Positions 1 through 11,176 of a DNA stretch of 64,000 nt are shown here, piece after piece. The position numbers and the translations under genes were made by a program. Each line of letters starts with the position of its first letter. The stretch's first letter is position 1. The stretch spans positions 558,001 through 622,000 of the forward strand of contig JAOTON010001141.1 in NCBI GenBank assembly GCA_034440635.1, read 5' to 3'. The notes under the pieces were generated by a model that worked only from the letters and a program-made list of their open reading frames with translations, searched no databases and was not told the origin of the DNA. The DNA is from Lepas anatifera (lineage: Eukaryota > Arthropoda > Thecostraca > Lepadidae).

Positions 1-680
1 TTCAAATGCAAGAATCTGCTGACCCCTCAGATTTGAGGTTAACACGATTATGCAGGGTCATTTTAGGTAAGTTATACCTGGCATCCTTACCTAAGTTATT
101 CTTGATAGAGGTCGCAGGAACAGACCCTACGGAACATTATTTTCCCCAATCAGACAGAGGAAGTTTGCTTTACGGGGCTACAATTACCACCACAACAGAG
201 GACAGAATGGATTAGGTTCTTTTGGTGACACAAATTGGGGACGTGTCTTCACTAATACGGATTGATTATCCTCATTATGCTTGTGGAGAAGGAAAAAACG
301 CAGTCGCTGTAACGATATTGAATTTACTTGTCCGTCTGGGCTCCTAACGGATCTTGATAGCATAGATGGATGGTAATTCAATTCAGGATCAGACCACCGA
401 CTATTTGTGATCCACACTGCCACCTAGTGGTAGAAATTTGGACTAGTAGCTCACCAATCGATCACCTACGCTGCTGCCGCTGGGGATATCATTTGGTAGC
501 ATTTGACTAAACGCAACTGATTTCACTGGCTGGCAAAAACCCTTAGTATTTTTGTGCTAAGGTGGACACGAAAAGATTCAAATTAATTTGGAATTTAGTA
601 GAGATTCAGACGACCTCCACCGGCGTAATCGTCAATATAACAGGGACCGGGGTAGGTGGGCTTGGCCCCAATTTTAAATA
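1..680. other. Unassigned sequence
   Basis: I see no convincing coding exon, RNA gene or repeat family here. The open frames are short and have no recognisable protein motif. It is probably intergenic or intronic DNA at the window edge. Confidence 0.4.
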
Positions 681-690
681 TGGGAAGTTC

Positions 691-1500
691 GTGCAAGAGT
701 ACGCACTTAACTTTCTAAAGCCTTTCACATTTCTCCTACATGTCTAAAAGCTAAAAAAAATTGGCTGTTTAGCCTGAAAAATTGTCTATGTATGGTCCAT
801 GTTTCAACTTGATGTCTCTGAAAGGAGCTCGCCACGAGCCCATCAAAATAAAATGTCACGTGCATACTCTTGCCCGAGTGAGTCGGTAAGAGTATGCAAA
901 AGAGAGGGCTGGAGTACTCAATGATACCCCGCTGTGCTCTAGTAGTATAGACCATGTCGCGAAGTTTTTTGTCGCCAAACTAGACGATTGTATGATTTTA
1001 TATAGTTCTGAGTATACAAGAACTATTTTGTAACCTTTGGTTTTCCAAATACGCATTACGGACTCTGTCCCGAGCGAAAATGAAATTTTCCTATCTCTTA
1101 AGCAGGCGCACTCTTGCACAATGGTCTACTGCGTACTCTTGCCAGACATGCACCCTTGGGAAGAAAGTCTTCATAGACATGTTGGCAGGCGTTTTAGCGT
1201 GAGCTCCAGTCCTGCAGCTCAATCCCAGTTCAGCTTTCTTACTGATGACAGACCGTAATACAATACTTTTCATAATAGAGGCATGGTTTACAAGTTTACC
1301 TAGTTCAGAAATATTAGATCAAGGGTGCTCAAAAACTTATTCTGCTCTGTACTCCCGTGGAAAGAACAGGATCACGTTTAATTTCTTTGTGCAGCCTGAG
1401 CACTGACCTTGCTTTTTTATACCAGGGTATCCACCATCTCAGTGGCTGCTAAGTAACCAAAACAGCTGCTGCGTACTCTTATCTCCTGCGTACTCTTGCC
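691..1500. repeat. Dispersed motif cluster, core GCGTACTCTTGCC
   Basis: A 12-13 base motif occurs about seven times in 810 bp: inverted at 693-704, direct at 861-874 (one change), inverted at 886-898, at 1,106-1,117 (one base missing), and at 1,131-1,143, 1,471-1,480 and 1,488-1,500. The pair at 861-871 and 888-898 can form an 11-bp stem around a 16-base loop. Spacing is irregular, so this is not a simple tandem array. It could be the eroded core of a repeat or a cluster of protein-binding sites; the sequence does not decide. Confidence 0.5.
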
Positions 1501-1825
1501 TGCCCTTACCCTACAAATTCCCGATTTCAAACAAATTTGGAATAAAATGGACAATTGTGAAACCCGGGAAAGCGAAACGTTATAATGAGTCAAAATCCTT
1601 GAGGTTTTGGTTCTAGAGAGAACAGTTTCCTGTCAGCAGCAGATTGCCTGGTGCCTCACATTTATGATGGCGACACTTCACCCCCGACGGCGAGGGCCGG
1701 AGGCTGCTGGTCGCGACCACCCTAAAGGTCCTAGTCAGCCCCGATACTGACTGCTGTAGCTCTGTCCCACAAGCTTAGTCCTCTTTTTCCTTCTTCAGTC
1801 GTTCTCCTGCTGTTGACCGGCCCTC
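1501..1825. other. Unassigned sequence, locally GC-rich
   Basis: No gene or repeat family is recognised between the motif cluster and the fold-back element. A GC-rich patch lies around 1,670-1,740. Confidence 0.35.
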
Positions 1826-2210
1826 GTGGCCAGAAGCCAAGTCGTCAGAAAATTATTTCCGATTTCGGATTAAGAGTAGTGATTTTATTATGTCATGATA
1901 TGTTGCGAACATGATGCAAGCCAAGCAAATCCGATGAATCTACGTTTAATGGGCGCGGAACGGCCTTTTCTGCAGAGCTGCAAAAGTCGGGCTCTGGTCT
2001 AAAGTGCCCGACAGATTTTAGGGCACGGTATGGTCTTGCGACAGATCTTACAATCTGTGAGAAAAAATCTTGAAAGGAAGCAGAAAATATTTTTTGTTCT
2101 AAGAAAACTCAATATTAGAATTGTCACCTCTTTCGCTCAACAAGTTTTTCATGAATTTGCACCTCTCCCATATCAAGCCAGTGTGCGGCAAGAACCGATG
2201 GAAAATCGAG

Positions 2211-2330
2211 GGACTTATGAATCGAGGGACCTTTGAATAGAGGGCCTTATGACAGAGGGTCTTTTCCAGGGACTTATGAATCGAGGAACCTTTGAATAGA
2301 GGGCCTTATGCACAGAGGGCCTTTTAAACG
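2211..2330 (+). repeat. Two-copy direct repeat inside the hAT-like element
   Basis: A unit of about 59 bases beginning GGACTTATGAATCGAGG at 2,211 is repeated at 2,270 with few changes. It overlaps a chance open frame on the minus strand that should not be taken as a gene. Confidence 0.7.
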
Positions 2331-2368
2331 TCACCCAGAAAATCCTCTGCTGGAAAAATTCCTTCACC

Positions 2369-2424
2369 GGCCTGTCGGGCCCGATTTGTATTCCATAGCA
2401 CGCGACAGCTTGGTCCGACAGGCC
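2369..2424. repeat. Inverted repeat GGCCTGTCGG
   Basis: GGCCTGTCGG at 2,369-2,378 is exactly complementary to CCGACAGGCC at 2,415-2,424, giving a 10-bp stem around a 36-base loop. It lies within the hAT-like element. Confidence 0.65.
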
Positions 2425-2498
2425 GCCGTAAAGGTAAAGGCGACAGGCAAAACAGTTTTTTTCCTTCGTTTCCTTCGTTTGGAAGTACGTCAACGCTG

Positions 2499-2530
2499 CG
2501 CAAGGGCGCTGTTTGAACAGCGCCCTTGCG
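2499..2530. repeat. Perfect 15-bp stem hairpin
   Basis: CGCAAGGGCGCTGTT is followed, after two bases, by its exact reverse complement. Such a long perfect hairpin with a 2-base loop is unlikely by chance and may be a cruciform-forming part of the transposon. Confidence 0.8.
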
Positions 2531-5432
2531 GCAAAGCCGTGTAAAAGGTATCTTTGGTTTGAATAAAAGCAACCCTGCGGTTTGGTGTGTTGCCTTGTGG
2601 ATATGGCGGAGGCCAAGGCCCTAGAATCCCGTGGTGTGGTGGGGCAATGCGTTGCAGGTTGTGTTTTTGATTATTTTTCTTGCATTACTTTGGTATACAT
2701 CTTGAGTAAACTGGTTGAGCCTGGATTTCATCGTCCATAGTTGAAGGGCTGATAAATGGCTCCGATTAAGCTGAAGCCCCTTCCACCGTCCCGTGTCGCT
2801 TAAATGTGGATTTGAGGGATGTGGGTATTTTGGCGAGAAACGTTTTTTAAGGAGCATCAGCGAATCAAGCATTCTGGCTGCCCTGCAAGTTCGGAACAGT
2901 GGTTTTGGCCAAGGAGGTCGTTTTGAAGCATGGATCAAACAGCGGGCAGATCAGAACAGAGTGGGGAGAAAACAAAGAAGTAAGTGATTTGGTGTTCGTT
3001 GTAATTTCGGCAGCTTACATTTATTTCCACACAGTATGTTATGCTCACTGTTGATCAATAATTTTAAATGATATTAATAAGGGAAAATGAATTTTACCAG
3101 CAGACTGGTGAAATTAGACTAAAAGATTGGATTTTCCCTTCCATCTTCTTTTAAATCCAATGCCTGTTTGTCCAGAATTAACCACAAAAGTTGCATACCT
3201 TCATCAGTGGATTTGTAGATGCCAAAGAAACAAAACTCTTCACCTTTCCACATTAATTTGAGTTTTAAGTACCAAACTATTTCTCCTATTTCATTTTATT
3301 CACTTACCTAAATATGCCTATGATCTATGTCAAGGGGACAAAGATATAACAAAAACACAGCCTAGTGCAACCTTTACTCATTCCTTTTACTCTTAACTTC
3401 CTTGGAAACATGATATTTATTTGACATTTACTATCTAACTGACTTAAGGTTATTTATTAGCCTCATGAACTTCAGATCCTAAACTACGTACCCTCATGGA
3501 AATGAGCACGGCAATGCATGAAAACTTTGAGATAGCCAACAGCTTCAAAATTTAGGATTTTTCATGTAAACATGCATTTAAAGTCTTGGAAAGCTAATAT
3601 TACATGTTTGTATTCAACTACAAGTAGCCATGATCCTTAAAAACACTTTCGAATATCAAAAGTACCCTCCAATCTTGTTTGTCTGGCCATCAGAGCAAAA
3701 TCCATATATAAATTTTGGGGTTCCTTCCAAATTACCCCCTCCCACCTCCAAAAACTGAAATCATGAAAATCTGCAGAAGCTGGCATAAGTAACCGCATGG
3801 TATGGGAACCAGGTCAGCTTTCTTCCATTGCAAACTATATTTTTTAAGTATTCTGGGCTGGACTATGTAACATAATAACAAAATATCACTTATTCTCATT
3901 CTAGTGCAGCATTTTTTGTCAATGGCGGCTGCGAGGACTGAAAAAGGGGGCTGCTTTTCATGTTATTGTATATTTCCACCTGTGACCTAAATCATCTGAA
4001 TTCAAGACTGAGTCTTATTCAAGACCCAGTCGAGCTGACTTTGACACACACTATTTGTATGCTGTACGTCCACAAATCTCAAATTACATCCAATAATAAA
4101 TTTCCTTTACCAATGGTGACTCCAGAAAATGGGAATTGGTGGTTCGGTATTCAATTTGTTATAGGTTTCGCCGATAACCTTAATTTCCTGAGCGTGTCTG
4201 ATAATTGAAAACCCGAAGAACAGCCTCAGTCTAGGTTTTGAAAATTAATAGACTTGTGTCATTCCACTTAGATTTTCCATAGGCGGCTTCAGAGCAAGAA
4301 AAATATGGATATCACACATATAAGGATCAGAGCACAAAAATAAGGATAATGATATCCATTGGTGCCAAACCTGAAGTTTTTATGCTAATTTTACTATTTT
4401 CTATTAAGAATGTGGAAAAAGAGTAGGAACATTTTACCAATTGAATGGGTTTTAGACAATTTTAATAGTCCTATCCTAACCACCCGACAGATTTGGGTTT
4501 TTCGAAAGTGCCCGACAGATTTGAGATTTTTGCAGTCTGCTTTTCTGAAGGCATGTTTTCAGTAGGTCGGCGTTGAAGTCTCCATTGACTTCACGATGCA
4601 TTGTTGTCAGTATCCTTGCAGCACGATAACTTGGTTACCAGTATCAAAACGTCGGATCTATTTGCACCCGACCTGTAGCCAGGTGGATGTGCTGGATACC
4701 CGGGCAGCTGCTGTGAGGCCAAGGCACCCTCTGCTCCTTTCCTCGTCACCCCTTGTATTGAAGATAGGTGGATTTCTCGAGTTTTGAACCTTAACAACTT
4801 TGAAAATTGTTGACGTTTAAAGTGAATGTGGCACCTTGGTCGAATCCTGGAATTTAGTGCGATTAGGGGTACTTTTAACCGAAAATTATGGAACCGTCCA
4901 TAATTTTTTCTGAAAAAATGGACAATAAGCTTAATATTTTGATTTTTACAATGCTCCTCTAGGGGAAAAAATAAATATCTACCTGTGAAAGATGCCATGA
5001 TCTGGCAACCACTACCATATTCAATAGCCATCAAGGGCTTCGATTGGCTGATATTCACCGCGTGACGTCAGCATATGTCGTCCCACCAACAACTGACAAA
5101 TGTGGCCTGCTGCTCAGGGTACATGAGGGGTACATTTCAGGTAGGTTTTAGCTTTTATCTACGGAAGCTTCGAGTTTCAAGACAAATGAGATATTGAGTA
5201 CCGAGTTTTCTGGCATGCTTTAAAACTTGGCTATCTCAGGCAAAAGCACGTTATAATGGTGCCACACTCCCTTTAACGACGCACCGACCTCTTGAATCAA
5301 TTTTTTTTTTTTTGGGCCTGGCTACGAACGTGGTTTTTATGGAAGACCTTGGAGTAAGACAGTGTAGTAATGTAATAATCAAATGATCAGACTGGAGGCT
5401 GTAGGTATACTACCCTGTGCTCACTCTGAGCC

Positions 5433-5875
5433 TTCTTACCGAGGAGATCAAGATGTTCCAGACTACTTCTATGGAAGCTGTCGACTTACTCGTTCATGGT
5501 CAGGGCGTGGAACTGTGTGCGAAGGAGGTAACGGCCGACTCCGAGGCTGTGTTCGGATACGACAGGAGGGACGGCTTCATCAGGCCTAGGCTTACTCACA
5601 GGCAGATGACCGGCAAAGTGAGGCGCAGGAAAGATTACGCAATGGTCTGCTTATAGAAAGGATGGACAACAAGTGAAACTCATGTCTAATGTACTACGGA
5701 ATCGATCTGTATTGTGCAATGTGTGTAGGATATTCGAGTTTCCAGGTCATCTGCAAATATATGATAGTGATTAAGACATACACAGCATTAAGCATGCGTC
5801 AGACAAATAAATACGGCAAACAAATAGAATTAGTCATCATTCCGGTTTTTCAGAACTGTGTGTCTCAAAAAGCCC
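5433..5875. other. Spacer between the fold-back arms
   Basis: This is the unpaired centre of the inverted repeat. Overlapping open frames at 5,383-5,589 and 5,417-5,656 show no recognisable domain, and the segment turns AT-rich after 5,700. I assign no function. Confidence 0.4.
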
Positions 5876-5987
5876 ATGACGCAGGGTAGCATACCTACAG
5901 CCTGCAGTCTGATCATTTGATTATTACATTACTACACTGTCCTACTCCAAGGTCTCACATACAAACCACGCTCGTAACCAGACCCAA

Positions 5988-6190
5988 ATCTGAGTAGGTG
6001 CTCAACAGAGAAAAAGCTCAACCAGCTGACCAGCTAAAGTTATTAAGGGGGAGGGGGGTGTGCTGTGTTGCAGTAGGCAGCACATCTGTATCCTGCACTA
6101 TAGGTTCCGGGTTCAAATCCCCGGCAGGATTTGTGGATGAGGACAACCTGACTATCCCTCCAAACAGGACGAGAGTTGGCGACACCGTAT
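5988..6190 (+). mobile_element. tRNA-derived SINE-like insertion in the right arm
   Basis: This stretch is absent from the equivalent place in the left arm, where only a short T-tract (about 5,302-5,313) stands, so it looks like an insertion of about 200 bp. It contains a strong RNA polymerase III B-box, GGTTCAAATCC, at 6,110-6,120, and a weaker A-box-like stretch, TGTTGCAGTAGGCAG, at 6,066-6,080. Their spacing fits a tRNA promoter. The sequence around the B-box resembles a T-arm with a mismatch, and no acceptor stem closes, so it is not a functional tRNA gene. Confidence 0.6.
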
Positions 6191-7094
6191 AATTCAAGAG
6201 GTTGGTGCGTCGCTAGAGGGAGTGTGGCACCTTTATAACGTGATTTTGCCTGAGATAGCCAAGTTGTAAAGCATGCCGGGAAGCCCGGTACTCAATATCT
6301 CATGTGTCGTGAAACTCGAAGCTTCCGTATATAAAAGCTAAAACCTACTTGAAATGTACCCCTCATGTACCCTGAGCAGCAGGCCACATTTGTCAGTTGT
6401 TGGTGGGACGACATATGCTGACGTCACGGTGAGTATCAGCCAATCGAAGCCCTTGAAGCCTATTGAATATGGTAGTGGCTACCAGATCATGACATCATCA
6501 ACAGGCAGATATTTTATCCTCTAGAGGCGCATTTTAAAAATCAAAATATTGAACTTATTGTACATTTTTTTTGCAGAAAAATCATGGACGGTTCCATAAT
6601 TTTCGGTTTAAAGTACCCCTAATCAAACTAAATTACAGGATTAGACCAAGGTGCCACATTCACTTTAAACGTCAACAATTTTCAAAGTTGTTAAGGTTCA
6701 AAACTCGAGAAATCCACCTATCTTCAATACAAGGGGGTGACCAGGAAAGGACCAGAGGGTGCCTTGGCCTCACAGCAGCTGCCCGGGTATCCAGTGCATC
6801 CACCTGGCTACAAGTCGGGTGCAAATAGATCCGACGTTTTGATATTGGTAACCAAGTTATCGTGCTGCAAGGATACTGACAACAATACATCGTGAAGTCG
6901 ATGGATACTTCAACGCCGTGCTACTGAAAACATGCCTTCAGAAAAGGCCGTTCCGCGTCCATTAGACGTACATTCATCGGATTTGCTTTGCTTGCACCAT
7001 GTTTGCAACATATCATGACATAATAAAATCACTACTCTTAATCGGAAATCGGAAATTATTTTCTGACGACTTGGTCTAGTGGCCAGTCACCTCC

Positions 7095-7865
7095 TACCGC
7101 TGGATGTAACTCTCACATCAGCACCTCCCTTTGCTGACAGCTGCGTCTCTGGTATCAGCACCTTCATTTGCTGCCGGCTGTGTCTCTGATATCCGCCCCT
7201 CCCTTTGCTGCCGGCTGCGTCTCTCATATCAGCACCTCCCTTTTCTGTTAGCAGTGTCTCTGATATCAACACCTCCCTTTGCTGCCTCCTGTGTCTCTGA
7301 TATCAGCACCTCCCTTTGCTGCCGCCTGTGTCTCTGATATCAGCACCTCCCTTTGCTGCCGGCTGTCTCTGATATCCACCCCTCTCTTTGATGCCAGCTG
7401 TCTCCGATATCAGCACTTCCCCTTTGCTGACAGCTGTGTCTCTGATATTAGTACTTCCTTTTTGCTGACAGCTGTGTCTCTCACATTAGCACCTCCCTTT
7501 GCTGCCAGCTGTCTCTGATATCAGCACTTCCCCTTTGCTGACAGCAGTGTCTCTGATATCAGCACTTCCCCTTTGCTGACAGCAGTGTCTCTGATATCAG
7601 CACTTCCCCTTTGCTGACAGCTGTGTCTCTGATATCAGTCCTTCCCCTTTGCTGACGGATGTGCCTCCGATATCAGCACCTCCCGTTCGCTGCCGGCTGT
7701 ACCTCTGATATCAGCACCTCATCTTTGTTGATGGCTGCACCTCTGCGGAAAACATCACTGTTTTGCTGCTTACCGCACCTCTGATATAGCCACTTCCCTG
7801 TGCTGCCACCTATACTGCTGATACAAGCGCCTCTTCTCTGCTTTCGGCTGCACCTCCAAAACAAC
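7095..7865 (+). repeat. Minisatellite, about 36-38 bp unit, roughly 20 copies
   Basis: The array repeats a unit containing TTTGCTGACAGCTGTGTCTC followed by TGATATCAGCAC and a pyrimidine run. Units between 7,400 and 7,660 are nearly identical; those at the edges are diverged, as expected of an array homogenised from the centre. Open frames crossing it are by-products of the periodicity. Confidence 0.9.
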
Positions 7866-8639
7866 CATTTACTCTCTAGCTGAAGCCGGAATAAAACGTA
7901 AGTGACCTTGGTGGAATGCGTTGCGGGCCAGATATCTAAATGTGCATTAGAATTCCAACTCCGAATAAGGATCTAGATCTAAACTCTAGATCTTATTGAT
8001 GTTTGGATCAAGGGCTCTGGGTTTGAATTCATTGCTCCATATTGGCTGGGGAAGTCCGTGGGCTGATTGGACTGCATCTCATTTTTCTTAGCGACTAGGG
8101 ACTAGATGCAGACCGCAGCGCCAGCGCCAAACGTTGTAGAAGACTTGTGATCGGGATCCCCGTGCTAAGCCTGGCACAGTTTATTTTCTTGTGTGAAGTC
8201 CAAGACACGTCACATCCCTTTGTAGAAGACTGGATCAAAGTCTTATTTGTACTACCTCTTTGATGTTTTATGTGGATTGCAATGTCATTTCGCTTCTTGG
8301 GTAGCGTAAAAATTTGTTCGCCTGACTTTATTTTTTCGGTGGGTGCAACATTTATATTCAAGACCAGTTTTGTCTAGCTTCCGGTACATTAAAATTGAAA
8401 ATAGCAGCATATGAATGCAGGTATGTGCCCAGGGATCTGGACTTGCATGAAAACTTTTAGCATGATTAACCACTTTTGCTTCAGTAAAAATCCCCAAAAG
8501 CAGCAATTTTTGTTTAACAAGATTCAAAACCATTGTCCTCAACACCTGATTTGAGCTAGACACATTTAAGCTGCAAGGTGTAGCCTGTGACAGACTACAG
8601 ACACAGAAGCGTAGACGGTGTCGTATTACGGGCAGATAT
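7866..8639. other. Unassigned sequence between two minisatellites
   Basis: No convincing gene or known repeat. Overlapping minus-strand frames at 8,095-8,361 and 8,285-8,680 show no recognisable motif. Confidence 0.4.
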
Positions 8640-9007
8640 ATGAACTGTGCTATATTACACCCAGGGACGAAGACTGCCAAATTACTAGCAGATGTAGACT
8701 GGCTGTGCGTGATGAACTACGCAGGGTATAGACTGTGCCGTATTTCACATAGCGGTGTAGACTGTGCCGCATTACACGCACGGCTGTAGGCTGTGTTGCA
8801 TTACAATAAGGGATGTATACTGCGCTGCATTGCAAGCAGGACTATAGACTGCCGCAATTCCCGCAGGAATGTTGAATGTCCTGCATTACACACAGGGTGT
8901 AGACTGTTCCGCATTACATACGCAGATATAGACTGTGCCGCATTACTCGAGGGGATGAAGACTGTGCCGCATTACCCGCAGGGATGTAGACTGTGCCGCA
9001 TTACACG
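8640..9007 (+). repeat. Minisatellite, about 29 bp unit, roughly 12 copies
   Basis: The unit is close to TAGACTGTGCCGCATTAC followed by a short CGCAGGGATG stretch. The last units (8,930-9,008) are the most regular. The array abuts the 3-prime tail of the minus-strand LINE. A stray fragment sits at about 12,222-12,257. Confidence 0.88.
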
Positions 9008-9036
9008 CAGTTCAGTTCAGTTCAGTTCAGTTCAGT
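9008..9036 (-). repeat. (TTCAG)n microsatellite tail of the LINE
   Basis: Five direct copies of TTCAG stand exactly where the 3-prime end of the minus-strand LINE is expected. Several LINE clades end in a short tandem repeat rather than poly(A), so I read it as the element's 3-prime terminus. Confidence 0.75.
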
Positions 9037-11060
9037 ATATTTAGAAACAATCCACACGAGTTAAAAAACGGGTTGACTTTTCGTGTTTCCATGCTAGTCA
9101 TTAAAAGAAGGCAGCGCTTAAGATAAGATAAAAACTTGGGATAAACGACAGATAAAATCATGCATACAGAGAAAAATCGCACATAAAACCATACATAAAA
9201 CAAATGTGATCACTGCAACTCTCTCATCTGCCTATCCAGCAGCATACATCTTACAGTTGCTTTAAAAGGCAAGTCTTCTCCTACGTCCAGCTCGTTCAGC
9301 AGAGCTGCCCCCCGGTAGGCCAGCCTACGCCGCCCGGCTTCAGTCCGGATCCGCGGGAGGGACAGCTCCGCTGACCGGCGTGTCGCGTGGTTGTGAATGG
9401 TGTTGCGTGGTGGGTCTATGGTGTTAGCTATATATGGTGGAGTGTCAGGGCGAATGGTTTTGTTAAATGAGGAAAGTGTGTGATAGTGAAAGAGGCTGTT
9501 TGCGTCCAGCCACTTCAGCCGCTCAACAACATCGGAAATTTGGTAGTGTTTCCGACGTCCGCTGATAGCCCGGGCGCAGAAGTTGGTGATTTTTTTTAAT
9601 TTTGCGAATCTGAGTAGGGCTACATGAGCCGTAAACGCACAGACAGTAACGAACAACAGACAGGACTAGAGATTGGACGATTTGGGGCATCAGCTGAGCC
9701 GGCACAACATGACGAACGTGAGTCAATGCGATTAGAAGGCCGTTACATTTGTTTTGGACCGAATTTACGTGTTTTCCAAAATGTAGATGACGATCAAGAA
9801 ATACTCCGAGACTTTTCACTACTTTTGAGTCCTTGATAGTTGATTTTCCGAATTTAAGAGTAACTGGGGGAAAATTTCGTAGCATTGCTTTTGTTCCTAG
9901 AATCATCATCTGAGTTTTGGCGGTGTTCACTTTCATTTCGTTGGCACAGAACCATTGAAGAAAATAATCTAGTGCAATTTCCGCTCGCCGAATAAGATTT
10001 TGCAAGTCTTGCTTCTTACCAGTTATTAGAATTGATGTGTTATCTGCGAACTGCGTGATGACCACGTCGTCTTCGATGTGGAAAGAGAGGTCGTTGGTGA
10101 AGAGGAGGCATAGCACGCAAGAGAGGCTCCCGCCTTGAAAAATTCCCATGTTATTGTTTTTTTTAGCCAGATCTTATGACTGCACCAGTGACGGAAGATT
10201 TGAGCTGAACTTGTTGGGTATGACCTCTCAGGTAGTGTTCGAACCAAAGTGTATCAATGACACAAAGGCCTAGTTCTCGGAGTAATATTTGGTGTGGAAT
10301 GACATTGCACATCTTGGATAAATCCAAAGGAATTATAATTATAATTTCGCCAGAATCCATCGCCCGGAAAACATGGGCAGTGATGACATTTAGGGCGGAC
10401 TCAGTATAAAAATTTTGCCTACAACCATGCTGAGTATCCGAAAATAGTTGGTTGTTTTCGAGGTAGTTGACTAATCGATTTTGAACCACTTTTTCTACCA
10501 GTTTCATCGGTGGTGGCAACATAGTAATTGGTCTCGTGTCGGCCGGTCCAGCTGGAGCTTTAACTTTTGGAATGGGGGTTATCAGCGCACGTTTCCTTTC
10601 GGGGAGAATTTGGCCAGTGACAAGACTCGAGTAATGATGTCCAAAAGCAAAAATCCAATAGAAGAAAATAATTCTGAGAACATAACTATGCTCAGACCAT
10701 CACTTCCGGTGTTGTTGGACGGCTACATGCTGAGAAGTGTGGCGTGCAGAGTTTGTATGTCGATGGGCTGGACAGTGAATGTGGACGTGGTGACGCGAGG
10801 CAGTCGCACTGGAACGGGGGTCGGTGGAGTGGGAATAGAGGCCGCGATGTTTGGTCCAACCGAAACGTAATAATCGTTGAGTGTATCTGGGGTCATATCA
10901 AAGGGTTGAGTGTTCGTCTGTTTTTTGCACAGGACGGGTCGCGAAAGCTGCCAAAACCTACCACGACCCTTTTGTAGAATTTCATACTGAAAAAATTGGC
11001 ATGAGTCACGGCGAATAGCGTCTTTGCTCAAACGTTTCAGATTTTGTACTCGAGACGGGA
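9037..11060 (-). pseudogene. Inactive LINE retrotransposon, reverse transcriptase region
   Basis: Three minus-strand reading frames follow one another with frame breaks. 10,723-11,031 is an upstream linker. 10,163-10,522 carries the N-terminal reverse transcriptase part (lipid-like LDLSK motif, HGCRQ in place of the usual HG-F-K). 9,523-10,149 carries the QGG-S-LF-NDL region and the catalytic box, here FADN at about 10,039-10,050 instead of FADD, so a catalytic aspartate is lost. A further frame, 9,210-9,656, gives the C-terminal region. The endonuclease half is missing, and the 5-prime end stops near 11,060, just before an AGGTCA-rich element. The layout fits a Jockey/CR1/I-like LINE, but the clade is not resolved. 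The element is dead: 5-prime truncated, frameshifted and mutated at the active site. Confidence 0.85.
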
Positions 11061-11176
11061 CCCCCGCACCAGTGCTACTTGCCTCTGGTGAATGATGCGG
11101 CGTGTACGGTGTGAGAGTGGCAACACAACCGGCTTACGAGCTGAAACGAAGCGGAGTGGGACAACACGATCGAGTT

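Larger units (their letters stand above)
1973..4539. mobile_element. hAT-like non-autonomous DNA transposon with 8-bp target duplication
   Basis: The element is flanked by the direct repeat CTTTTCTG at 1,965-1,972 and 4,540-4,547. The right arm of the surrounding fold-back element (about 6,942-6,952) carries the uninterrupted sequence once, giving an empty-site proof. The ends are imperfect terminal inverted repeats, CAGAGCTGCAAAAG at the left and CAGACTGCAAAAAT read inward from the right. An 8-bp duplication with ends starting CAG is the hAT signature. The word CCCGACAGATTT recurs near both ends (about 2,007, 4,485 and 4,511), typical of subterminal transposase sites. No transposase frame remains. 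Most of 2,620-4,480 is AT-rich with no recognised content. Confidence 0.8.
1826..7083. mobile_element. Large fold-back (long inverted repeat) element with nested insertions
   Basis: The left arm (about 1,826-1,972 continuing at 4,548-5,432) is the reverse complement of the right arm (about 5,876-7,083), separated by a spacer of roughly 440 bp. The arms are similar enough that a short open frame at 4,596-4,787 and its partner at 6,672-6,890 (minus) differ at only a few residues over most of their length. The left arm is interrupted by a hAT-like element (1,973-4,539) and the right arm by a tRNA-like SINE (about 5,988-6,190). Without these the element is about 2.5 kb. Both ends lie beside TGGCCA, a possible 6-bp target duplication, although that word is itself a palindrome. 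No transposase is visible. It could be a fold-back transposon or an inverted duplication of another repeat. Confidence 0.75.

Noticed and set aside
2215..2616. 133-residue minus-strand gene
   Set aside because: It overlaps a direct repeat and hairpins within a hAT-like element and has no motif.
6066..6125. tRNA gene on the plus strand
   Set aside because: The B-box is strong, but the T-arm has a mismatch, there is no acceptor stem, and the segment is an insertion within a repeat arm.
7095..7865. CRISPR array
   Set aside because: Units are contiguous tandem repeats without unique spacers, in a eukaryotic context; the same holds for 8,640-9,007 and 20,030-20,167.
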